The notes below the pieces were generated by a model. That model saw nothing but the letters and a program-made list of their open reading frames with translations, searched no databases and was not told the DNA's origin. From Alphaproteobacteria bacterium (GTDB taxonomy: Bacteria; Pseudomonadota; Alphaproteobacteria; MPNO01; UBA830), in the NCBI GenBank assembly GCA_022822405.1, contig JAJEBT010000097.1:37850-101849 (forward strand): a stretch of DNA of 64,000 bases, in the 5' to 3' direction. Position numbers and translations under genes: made by a program. Below, one piece after another: positions 8,912 to 16,596 of the stretch; within the stretch, counting starts at the first letter, position 1; each line of letters opens with the position of its first letter.

Positions 8912-9556
8912 TCAGGCCGCCTCTGCAAATTGCGTCTGGATCTCTTTTTCGAATGCGAGCAGCTTCTGGACGCTCGCCCGCAAATGCATCCGGTCGAAAT
9001 GCGCCTGGCAGTTCCCGAAGGGTGACAGGTCGAGACCGAATTGTGTGGCCCGTCGGAAGCACCAGAAGAAGTGCGCGTCGGGCGCCGTGAAATGATCGAA
9101 GAAATGGTCGCGCCCGTCGAGAAGCCTGTCCGCGATCTCGAAATTTTCGTATATCGCTTCGGCTGCTGCGCGCCTGATATCATCGGCTGCTTCCCGGAGC
9201 TGGCATACTCTCGATGGCGCATTGATGCGACTCAGGAACGGGTGAATGCCGCCGGAGCACCAGGACAGCATTGATACTGCCTGGAGTTCGAGCCACGGAT
9301 CCTCGGGCAGGATCTGGGCCTCGGGAAAGGTGCGCGCCACCCATTGGTGGATTGCCACGTTCTCGGTCAATTTCCTGCCGTCAACTATGAGCAGCGGCAC
9401 CTTGTGCTTCGGGTTGATCGCCAGATACTCCGGTGACTTGTGCTGTTCCTTCTTGAAATCGAGTGCTTCTACCTCGAATTCGGCGCCAGCCTCGGTGAGC
9501 GTGACGTAGGGCGCGAGAGCGCAGGTTATGGGCGCGTAGTAGAGCTTGATGTTCAT
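8912..9556 (-). CDS. Glutathione S-transferase family protein, 214 residues
   Basis: The ATG at 9556 follows AAGGAGA. The N-terminal thioredoxin-like domain begins MNIKLYYAPITCALAPYVTL, with the catalytic-loop S/C position in TCALAP and the cis-proline glutathione-binding motif NPKHKVPLL followed by LTENVAIHQW (residues about 48-72). The C-terminal helical domain contains the DAHFFWCFRRA segment. The length is normal. Its low-complexity catalytic residue pattern resembles beta-class GSTs. Substrate unknown. The stop lies two bases before the likely start of the cytochrome b561 gene. Confidence 0.87.
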   Translation of the reverse strand: MNIKLYYAPITCALAPYVTLTEAGAEFEVEALDFKKEQHKSPEYLAINPKHKVPLLIVDGRKLTENVAIHQWVARTFPEAQILPEDPWLELQAVSMLSWCSGGIHPFLSRINAPSRVCQLREAADDIRRAAAEAIYENFEIADRLLDGRDHFFDHFTAPDAHFFWCFRRATQFGLDLSPFGNCQAHFDRMHLRASVQKLLAFEKEIQTQFAEAA

Positions 9557-9897
9557 CGGTGTCTCCTTGATGATTGAAGTGCGCGGATCGCTGGCAGCGT
9601 AGCTGCTCGGGAGCCGCGACAGCGTTGCGCTCGGTGTTCCGTCATAGAACCCGGGAAGCGCCGGGAACGCAACCCGGGCAGGCACGGCGCCTGCCATCCG
9701 TCGGCGGTGCCCGGAGGGCGCTGCATCAGTCGGGTGTTCGGAGGTGAGGGGGCGAAGGCCGGGCACAAGGCTCCTAGCCCGGGCGAGCCAGACCTCCGGA
9801 TCGGGGTCTGGTAGGTGGTCACAGGTGAAGTTCTTTGCACGGTTCGGTCAGGGTGCGGCCGGATTCGCGAAGTTGCCCGGGACCGGAATGCGAAACT
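9557..9897. other. Intergenic region, 341 bp
   Basis: This region lies between the aldolase stop and the GST start, both on the minus strand. No small gene, tRNA or clear terminator was recognised. Confidence 0.5.
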
Positions 9898-10713
9898 TCA
9901 ACATTCGCCCTCGCCACCCTCCCGTTCGTGACGTGTCTGCTCGATCAGGCGGCGCGCCTCGTCGATGCTCGCGGCCGCTGCGGCCGCGAGAAGCCGCGTG
10001 TCGCCGGAGATCGTGGTCATGTTGAAACCCCAACCGATCATGCGCGCCGCGTAGGCCGGCGTGCCGCAATGTATGCCGGCGCGTATGCCTGCAGTCTTTG
10101 CCGCCCGGAGAATCTTGCGGATCACCTCGATCATTTCGGGTTCCTCGCGGTCGAACCCGGGTGCCAGCCGGCCGCGGGTGACACCGAGCGTAAGGTCGGA
10201 CGGCCCGACATAGATGCCGTCGAGGCCCGCAGTTGCGCAGATCGCCTCGACATTCTCGACTCCCTCCGCGGTCTCGATCATGGCGAAGGCGAGCATGTTG
10301 TCGTTTGCCTCCGACGCGTAGTCGCTTCCCGCCGTGAAGTTCACGCGTGTTGGGCCGAAACTCCGGTTTCCGAGCGGCGGATAGCGCATGCAGTCGACAA
10401 GCGCTGCCGCTTGCTCGGCGGTGTTGATCATCGGGCAGATCACGCCGTAGGCGCCGGCGTCGAGGACCTTCATGATGATGCCAGGCTCAAGCCAGGGGAC
10501 ACGCGTCATGGGCGTCACGCCGCTGGCTCTCAGCGCCTGCAGCATGCTCCGGGCATCGCCGTAATCGAGAAATCCGTGCTGGATGTCGATCGTGATGCTG
10601 TCGTAGCCCTGCTGTCCCATGATTTCGGCGCTGAACGCATTGCCGATCGACAGCCAGCCATTGATGGTGCCGTGCCCATCGGTCCATTTCCGTTTCAGCC
10701 CGTTGGGGATCAT
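9898..10713 (-). CDS. HpcH/HpaI-family class II aldolase
   Basis: The product is 271 residues, the usual size. The ATG at 10713 follows GAGGCG. TIDIQHGFLDYGDA holds the catalytic histidine (about residue 46), TPMTRVPW the substrate-binding arginine region, and metal ligands are expected in AMIETAEGVENV (E) and YVGPSDLTLG (D). These enzymes cleave 4-hydroxy-2-oxo acids such as 4-hydroxy-2-oxoheptanedioate to pyruvate or oxaloacetate plus an aldehyde, at the end of aromatic or sugar-acid pathways. DIQHG in place of DIEHA points to a divergent subgroup. No ring-cleavage genes adjoin it, so the substrate stays open. Confidence 0.88.
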   Translation of the reverse strand: MIPNGLKRKWTDGHGTINGWLSIGNAFSAEIMGQQGYDSITIDIQHGFLDYGDARSMLQALRASGVTPMTRVPWLEPGIIMKVLDAGAYGVICPMINTAEQAAALVDCMRYPPLGNRSFGPTRVNFTAGSDYASEANDNMLAFAMIETAEGVENVEAICATAGLDGIYVGPSDLTLGVTRGRLAPGFDREEPEMIEVIRKILRAAKTAGIRAGIHCGTPAYAARMIGWGFNMTTISGDTRLLAAAAAASIDEARRLIEQTRHEREGGEGEC

Positions 10714-10970
10714 GTTCGCCTCATCGCCTTTTGAATGCCGCGTGCCCGGGCACCGCGGATCGGTGTCGGATGCCGTACGCGGCGGAATTGTAGGACGGGC
10801 CATGGCTGACGGGAATGTTGCCGTTTGGCGTGCGATGTCAATGGCGATCGCAAGACAGCGTCAAGTGCGACCGGGATTCTTCATCAGGCACCATCAGATT
10901 GTTGTGTAGAGGATCTCCTCGTTCTCGGAAGCCCGTTACGGAGTCCGGCGTTGAGACCAACGCCCTGTCC

Positions 10971-11789
10971 TTACTCTTGGATCGTCGACGCTGTGCCTGA
11001 GATCGTCCGATCAACACCCGCGGCATAGGTCGCCATCCTGCGCCATTCGAGGACGGCCTTTTCAAACTGGGGGCGTTCGCTGATGACGCTGTACCAACGC
11101 TGGACAGCCGGATAAGGCGTGAAATCATAGCCGCCGCCCGTCAACGTGGTGATCGTCGGAGCCCAGGAAATGTCCGCAAGCGTATAGGCGCCATCGACCA
11201 ACCACTCTCGATCCGTCAAGGCCCGGTTCATTTCCGCAAATGTTTCGTCAAGGAGCATGGTCGCTCCTGCCAGGTCGGCCTCGGAAAAGCTCTCACCCTG
11301 ACGGTGCTTGCCGTGGAAGGCCAGCAGATCTGGATCTTTTTGCAGTTTCCAGTAGAGGGTTTCCTCATCTTCGGTCTTTTTCACCAGCCTGGAGTTGATC
11401 TTGCTGTACTGAAATGTCTTGATCGCCGGCAAATGCATGTCACCCGACTTTTTCAGCCAGTGGTCGATCTCGGCCTGTTGACCGGCAGGTACCGACCGGA
11501 ACCCGGGCTCGGGAAATGCTTCTTCAAGATAGACGAGAATGTCATTGGATTCGACAACGACCGTGCCGTCATGGACAAGCGACGGAACAAGTCCTTTCGG
11601 GTTGATTCCGAAATATTCTTCGGAAATGTTTTCCTTTTTGCCAAGATCGATGTGATGGCTGGTCCAATCGAGGCGCTTTTCCTCAAGCAGCAGACGCACG
11701 CGGGCGGCACAGTTTGACCGGTTGGCGTGATAGAGGTGAAGCCCCTTGAGCGAGAGGACAGCTTCGTTGGTTGGAACTACGATTCCCAT
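10971..11789 (-). CDS. Glutathione S-transferase family protein, 272 residues
   Basis: The ATG at 11789 has GGGAG about 11 nt upstream. The thioredoxin-like domain carries LYHANRSNCAARVRLLLEEK (N/C catalytic loop) and INPKGLVPSLVHDG with VVESNDILVYLEE for glutathione binding; the C-terminal domain contains LTDREWLVDGAYTLADI. The closest known group by pattern is the plant-theta/LigE-LigF-like bacterial GSTs, which can cleave beta-aryl ethers; this is inference only. The gene and its upstream neighbour (12041-12868) are AT-richer than the rest of the window, suggesting later acquisition. Confidence 0.86.
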   Translation of the reverse strand: MGIVVPTNEAVLSLKGLHLYHANRSNCAARVRLLLEEKRLDWTSHHIDLGKKENISEEYFGINPKGLVPSLVHDGTVVVESNDILVYLEEAFPEPGFRSVPAGQQAEIDHWLKKSGDMHLPAIKTFQYSKINSRLVKKTEDEETLYWKLQKDPDLLAFHGKHRQGESFSEADLAGATMLLDETFAEMNRALTDREWLVDGAYTLADISWAPTITTLTGGGYDFTPYPAVQRWYSVISERPQFEKAVLEWRRMATYAAGVDRTISGTASTIQE

Positions 11790-12040
11790 TTGATCGATTC
11801 TCCCGCTTCGGATCTGCGATGGCTGTCATGCGTCAGCGTCCGGATAACCGAGACCGGTCCGAGTTTCACCTGTTTGGTGTCGAAGCGCAATTCCGTCAGA
11901 TGCTCAAGGGAAGGGATCACGCACCTGCCCCTCGAGCTACCAGGGAAGGTCAAGGGTGGGGTCGGCTTTCCGTCTGCCACCAGGGCCCGGGCGCAATGGG
12001 CAGACCATACGACAGTCCGAGGAGGGGCGCCCTCTCGCAT

Positions 12041-12868
12041 TCAGAATGCATGGGCGAAGGTTTCACGGTATTCCGCAAGTTTCTCGCGGAAGCCCGGTTC
12101 CGTTTCACGGCCCGCCCGCGCATGCGGAGAGTCTTCTGCAACCGCATTGCTCGGGAATTCATCGAGTTGCCGAATGCTCGGCCTGCTCGCCAAGCGATCC
12201 CACCAGGCTCTGGTCAGCGGATATGGCTCAAGCCAGAAGTCCAGAAACCGCACCATTTCGATCACCTTGATGAACGGGGCCAGGTTGGTCTCGGCCAGAG
12301 TGAAGCGGTCGCCCATCAGAAACGGCCGGTCATCTTCGAGGGCCTTTTCCATTCTGCGAAAGATCGTCTCAAAGGCACCGATTGCTCGCAGCACGTAAGG
12401 GGAGTCGAGGCCGTCCAGCAAGACCGACTTCTGGCGATACAGGCGATCAATATTGGGAACGTATTTCCAGCGTTTCATGAACTCTTCTCGCGGAATGGTC
12501 AGGCGAAACTTGGTGAGGAAATTGATTACTGCACAAGCTTCGAATCCACGCTCGTCAAAAAGCTTGATCCACTCTGCCATGTGAAAGCGCTCTATGGGAT
12601 CCTCGGGAGCAAGCGGCGGGTCGGCTTTCAGGGTGTCGATGTAGCTGCAAATGAGCGAAGACTCGCGTATCACGGCGCCGTTATGGACAAGTGTCGGAAC
12701 AGTTCCGTTGGGATTCATCGCCAAGTATGATGGCTTGAACTGGTCTCGGTTCATAAGAAGCATCTTGATAGGGGTCCAATCAGTAATGCCTTTTTCAGAA
12801 AGAGTGACTATGACACGATTCGAACATATTGAATCTGTCTCTTCAAGATAGTATATTTCCATTGTCAT
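12041..12868 (-). CDS. Glutathione S-transferase family protein, 275 residues
   Basis: The ATG at 12868 follows AGAGGA with 8-nt spacing; a second ATG two codons later is possible. The N-terminal domain has EEKGI-like TLSEKGITDWTPIKM, then AMNPNGTVPTLVHNG and IRESSLICSYIDTL, the cis-Pro/SE glutathione site. The C-terminal half includes FLMGDRFTLAETNLAPFI. Overall layout resembles LigF-type or tau-like GSTs of alphaproteobacteria. The 5' end of the gene is strikingly AT-rich (about 12720-12900). Three GST genes within 4 kb with no obvious shared substrate suggest detoxification or ether cleavage; neither can be decided here. Confidence 0.86.
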   Translation of the reverse strand: MTMEIYYLEETDSICSNRVIVTLSEKGITDWTPIKMLLMNRDQFKPSYLAMNPNGTVPTLVHNGAVIRESSLICSYIDTLKADPPLAPEDPIERFHMAEWIKLFDERGFEACAVINFLTKFRLTIPREEFMKRWKYVPNIDRLYRQKSVLLDGLDSPYVLRAIGAFETIFRRMEKALEDDRPFLMGDRFTLAETNLAPFIKVIEMVRFLDFWLEPYPLTRAWWDRLASRPSIRQLDEFPSNAVAEDSPHARAGRETEPGFREKLAEYRETFAHAF

Positions 12869-13361
12869 TTTCTTCGTCCTCTTTGCTTTTCTGATATCGC
12901 ACGACAATCAGGGTGAGCCACTTCTCGACATTCGACCGGTGTCATGATCGCACCCCCACCCCGAGGGCGCAACCGGGAGTTTCCGGGTGGATGCCGGTCA
13001 TGGCAACGCGATAGGGTCGCCCCATCGACCTATAGAGGGAATGAGAAGGCGGCTTTTTGGTTACCTCCCCGGACCTGGGTGGGGCATTCACGGATGGCGA
13101 TGCGCTCAAGGCTGTCGTGGAAGCTGTGGACTTGCGTGGAGGAAGCTCGCGCAGTTGCCACATCGACAGGACCCCGGTCTGCTGGATGCCTGGATACCGG
13201 CGGATTCGCGCACATGCCTGGGCGCTGATAGTCTCTGTTCGACGGGACCTCGCCGAGGGCGTTGGCCGCACCTGCTGTCGGCGGCCGATCACCGGCAAGA
13301 ATGGCTCCGCTGGACATTTCCACACCGATTCGGCGCAGTGCCGTAGATCAAGGAGGGCCCG
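12869..13361. other. Divergent intergenic region, 493 bp
   Basis: No gene is supported. An imperfect hairpin at 13011-13033 (ATAGGGTCG / CGACCTAT with one bulged G) is the only structure noticed. Promoters for the GST gene and the thiamine-diphosphate enzyme should lie here. Confidence 0.5.
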
Positions 13362-15014
13362 ATGAACGGAGCCGATGTCGTTGCCACTATTCTCGCGCGG
13401 GAAGGCACGGAGTTCCTGTCCTGCTATCCGCGCAATCCGCTGATAGAAGCCTGCGCTAAACTGGATATCCGTCCCATCCTCTGCCGCCAGGAACGGGTCG
13501 GTGTCGGGATCGCCGACGGCTACACGCGCGTCCGGCGCGGCCGCGTCAACGGCGTGTTTGCGGTCCAGCAGGGTCCTGGAATTGAAAACGCCTTTGCCGG
13601 GGTCGCCCAGGCCCATGCCGAAAACGTTCCGATCCTCATCCTTCCGGCCGGAGCAGGGCTCGACCGCCAGTACCGACATCCGACGTTCAGCGCGGCCGAT
13701 GTCTTCGCACCGGTCACCAAATGGGCTGCCCGCATCCACGATGCGGCCGAGATTCCGGATGCGCTGCGCCAAGCCTATCATGCCCTGCGTACCGGCAAGG
13801 GAGGACCTGTGCTCGTCGAGATCCCGGCCGAGGTCTGGGAACAGGAATTCGACGGAGAGGTCGACTACATGCCCGTCGAGGCACTGGCCGCGGCACCCGA
13901 CCCGGCAGCGGTAGCCCGCGCCGTCGACATGCTGCTTGAAGCGGAGCACCCTCTCCTTTGGGCCGGCCAGGGGGTCCTCTATGCGGACGCCAGCGACGAG
14001 CTGATGGAGCTCGCCGAGTTCCTTCCTGCGCCGGTCATGACCACGAATCCCGGCAAGAGCGCGTTTCCCGAGAACCATCCCCTGGCGGTCGGGGCGAGCA
14101 CGCGGTCGCGGCCACGCATGCTGGTCGAGATGATGAAGCGGGCCGATGTCGTGCTCGCTGTCGGATCGAGCCTGACCAGGACTCCCTTCGGTCCCATGAT
14201 TCCGCCCGACAAGCGCATCATCCATGCGACCAACGATCCGGCGGACATCAACAAGGACTACCGGGTGGATCATGGCGTGGTCGGTGACGCGAAACTCGTG
14301 CTTGCCATGCTCGGCGCCGAAATACGGTCGCGGAAGGAAGGGAGCCCGCCGGCCGCGGCCATGGAGCGGCTCGCCGGCGAAATCGCGGCAGTGCGTGCGG
14401 TCTGGCTCGGGGACTGGGAAGCGCAGCTGCGGTCCGACGAGGTTCCGATCAACCAGTACCGCCTGATTGCGGACCTCATGGACGCGGTGGATCCGGACGA
14501 GGTCATCATCACGCATGACTCGGGTGGGCCGCGCGAGCAGTTACTGCCGTTCTGGCAGGCCACGGCGCCTCTCGGCTATCTCGGCTGGGGCAAGTCCACC
14601 CAGCTCGGCTACGGCCTCGGCCTGAACATGGGCGCCAGGCTGGCGGCGCCGGACAAGCTCTGCATCAACGTGATGGGGGATGCTGCCATCGGCATGACGG
14701 GGATGGATCTCGAGACGGCAGCGCGGAACGGGATCGGGACGCTGACGATCGTCTTCAACAACGGGGTGATGGCGGCAGAACGGGATGTCCTGAAGACATC
14801 GACCGCCAAATACGGCGCGCTGACCGTCAGCGGCAACTACGCGATGGTGGCCGAGGGGCTCGGCGTCGCCGCGGCTAGGGTCGAAACCCCCGACGCCTTC
14901 CGTCCGGCTCTCGAGGAAGCGAGAAAGGTCACCGAATCGGACCGGCCGTTTCTTATCGAGTGCCTGGTCAAGGAGGGTTACGACTTCTCACGCGAGCATC
15001 TTGAGGGGCTGTGA
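13362..15014 (+). CDS. Thiamine diphosphate-dependent enzyme, acetolactate synthase/benzoylformate decarboxylase superfamily
   Basis: The product is 550 residues with the three-domain layout of this superfamily. The N-terminal PYR domain has the catalytic glutamate in CRQERVGVGIADGYTR (E44); a central domain and a C-terminal PP domain follow, with the ThDP/Mg motif MGDAAIGMTGMDLETAARN (from about residue 438) leading to the distal FNN. The ATG follows AAGGAGG. Function cannot be narrowed: acetolactate synthase large subunits usually come with a small subunit, absent here, so a 2-keto-acid decarboxylase, lyase or carboligase of a catabolic pathway is more likely. A carboxymuconolactone-decarboxylase-family gene follows after 100 bp. 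Confidence 0.88.
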   Translation: MNGADVVATILAREGTEFLSCYPRNPLIEACAKLDIRPILCRQERVGVGIADGYTRVRRGRVNGVFAVQQGPGIENAFAGVAQAHAENVPILILPAGAGLDRQYRHPTFSAADVFAPVTKWAARIHDAAEIPDALRQAYHALRTGKGGPVLVEIPAEVWEQEFDGEVDYMPVEALAAAPDPAAVARAVDMLLEAEHPLLWAGQGVLYADASDELMELAEFLPAPVMTTNPGKSAFPENHPLAVGASTRSRPRMLVEMMKRADVVLAVGSSLTRTPFGPMIPPDKRIIHATNDPADINKDYRVDHGVVGDAKLVLAMLGAEIRSRKEGSPPAAAMERLAGEIAAVRAVWLGDWEAQLRSDEVPINQYRLIADLMDAVDPDEVIITHDSGGPREQLLPFWQATAPLGYLGWGKSTQLGYGLGLNMGARLAAPDKLCINVMGDAAIGMTGMDLETAARNGIGTLTIVFNNGVMAAERDVLKTSTAKYGALTVSGNYAMVAEGLGVAAARVETPDAFRPALEEARKVTESDRPFLIECLVKEGYDFSREHLEGL

Positions 15015-15114
15015 GCGTTCCGCTCCGGCGCGGTTTCCAGACGCGTCCGCGATCGGATAGAGTGCCGCGCCGCCGGAGTTGTTCCGGCGCAGCGACCACT
15101 GGAGGAATGAGCAG

Positions 15115-15663
15115 ATGGCGCGACTAGGCCCGCCGCAACCGTCGGACTACAACGAAGACCAGCAGCGTATTGCAGACTCGATCACGTCCAGCCGCGGTTC
15201 CATCCGCGGGCCGTTCGGCCCTTGGCTCCATGCGCCGGGGCTGGCTGACCCTGCCCAGCAGACGGGCGCCTATCTGCGTTTCGGTACCGAGATGTCCGAC
15301 GGGCTCCGCGAAATCGCGATCTGCACGGTGGCGCGCCACTGGCAGGCCAACTTCGAGTGGTACGCACATGCGCCGCTGGCGGAGAAGGCGGGAATATCGG
15401 CGGCGGCGATCGAGAAACTGAGGACGGGTGCAACGCCCGAACCGCTTTCGCCCGACGAGAGGCTGGTTCATGAACTCGCCAAGGAGATCGTCGAAACCGG
15501 ACACCTTTCCGACGAATCCTACGCGTTCGGCCGCGAACTTCTCGGCGACGCGGGCATGGTCGATCTCGTAGGGCTCTGCGGATATTACAGCCTCGTGTCG
15601 TTCACCCTCAACGTGTTCGATGTGGCGGTTCCCGACGGTGAGCCCCCGTTCACGAAGGGCTGA
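15115..15663 (+). CDS. Carboxymuconolactone decarboxylase (CMD/AhpD-like) family protein
   Basis: The product is 182 residues. The ATG at 15115 follows GGAGGAATGAGCAG. The conserved core LREIAICTVARHWQANFEWYAH (about residues 63-84) matches the CMD fold, but the CxxC pair of peroxidase-active AhpD proteins is absent, so thiol-peroxidase activity is not expected. Members of this branch are usually annotated as lactone decarboxylases or left uncharacterised. The gene is co-directional with the ThDP enzyme and ends at a 9-bp hairpin shared with the convergent enoyl-CoA hydratase gene. Confidence 0.85.
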   Translation: MARLGPPQPSDYNEDQQRIADSITSSRGSIRGPFGPWLHAPGLADPAQQTGAYLRFGTEMSDGLREIAICTVARHWQANFEWYAHAPLAEKAGISAAAIEKLRTGATPEPLSPDERLVHELAKEIVETGHLSDESYAFGRELLGDAGMVDLVGLCGYYSLVSFTLNVFDVAVPDGEPPFTKG

Positions 15664-15669
15664 CGGTCG

Positions 15670-15691
15670 CCGCGGCACCTACGTGCCGCGG
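15670..15691. terminator. Bidirectional hairpin between convergent genes
   Basis: CCGCGGCAC (15670-15678), loop CTAC and GTGCCGCGG (15683-15691) form a perfect 9-bp stem. It lies 7 bp after the CMD stop and overlaps the last codons of the enoyl-CoA hydratase, whose TAG (15681-15679) sits in the loop. No T-run follows on either strand. Confidence 0.6.
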
Positions 15692-16467
15692 AAGCGCGGT
15701 TCCCGTTTCTCGAAGAAGGCGGCCATGCCTTCGCGGTGATCTTCCGAGAGCACCAGTCCCGACTGCGCCAGGCGCTCGATGTCGCGGCCGGTGTGCATGT
15801 CGGCATTGACGCACATGTTGACGACGTGTTTGGCCATGCCCATGGCGAACGGGGAGTTCTTGAGAAGCCGCTCGGCGCGCGCATAGACCCGCTGCATCAG
15901 TTCACCTTCCCGGCAGACCTCGCTGATCAGGCCGATGCGCCGCGCCTCGGCGGCATTGATCGGGTCAGCGGAGATGATCAGCTCCTTGGTCTTCGCGAGG
16001 CCGACATGGTGAATCATGCGGTTGCAGGCGCCGGATGCCGGGATCGCGCCGAGCTGGTTCTCGATCAGGCAGAAGGTCGCGTTCTCGTCGGCGACCGTAA
16101 TGTCGCACGACAGCGCGAGTTCCACGCCGCCGCCGTAGCAGAGCCCGTTCACCGCGGCGATGACCGGGACCTCGAGCGCCTCGAGATCGTCGAAGGCCTG
16201 ATGGGCCTGGCGGTAGTAGAAACGAAACGCCGGCGGCTTGAGCCTGTCGCTTCCGAGCATCGACAGGTCGACGCCCGAGGAGAACGCCCGTCCCCGGCCG
16301 GTGATCACCAGCACCCGTACCTTTTCGTTGAACGCGCAATGTGCGATCACGTCGCGCCATTCGTCGAACATCTTGCGGGTGAAGCTGTTGAGACGTTCCG
16401 GGCGGTTGAGCGTCATCGTCGCTATGCCGTCCTCGCGCAGGTCGAATTCGATCTCGGTGTAGTCCAT
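15679..16467 (-). CDS. Enoyl-CoA hydratase/isomerase (crotonase) family protein
   Basis: The product is 262 residues. The ATG at 16467 follows GAGGAGAAG; the frame is open far upstream, but that part is antisense to the acyl-CoA synthetase gene. Crotonase landmarks are RAFSSGVDLSML (about residues 61-72, first oxyanion strand), VNGLCYGGGVELALSCDI (about 102-119, second oxyanion loop) and ENQLGAIPASGACNRM, where hydratases usually have catalytic Glu. Substrate specificity is not readable. It is divergent from the acyl-CoA synthetase at 16597, a typical pairing in which a ligase activates an acid and the crotonase acts on the CoA thioester. Confidence 0.88.
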   Translation of the reverse strand: MDYTEIEFDLREDGIATMTLNRPERLNSFTRKMFDEWRDVIAHCAFNEKVRVLVITGRGRAFSSGVDLSMLGSDRLKPPAFRFYYRQAHQAFDDLEALEVPVIAAVNGLCYGGGVELALSCDITVADENATFCLIENQLGAIPASGACNRMIHHVGLAKTKELIISADPINAAEARRIGLISEVCREGELMQRVYARAERLLKNSPFAMGMAKHVVNMCVNADMHTGRDIERLAQSGLVLSEDHREGMAAFFEKREPRFRGT

Positions 16468-16596
16468 GGGCTTCTCCTCAGGTCTGTGGGCGGCGCATGG
16501 TAGAAGACCGGCCAGCGTCGGAAAAGGCTGCCGGACCACTTGCCATGTGCCGGCGTTGAGGCAACTATCCCCGTGAACATCGGGGGAGGCCGTCAC

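Noticed and set aside
12942-14516. 524-codon leftward open frame opposite the ThDP enzyme
   Set aside because: Its translation has no family resemblance and it overlaps a gene with intact catalytic motifs.
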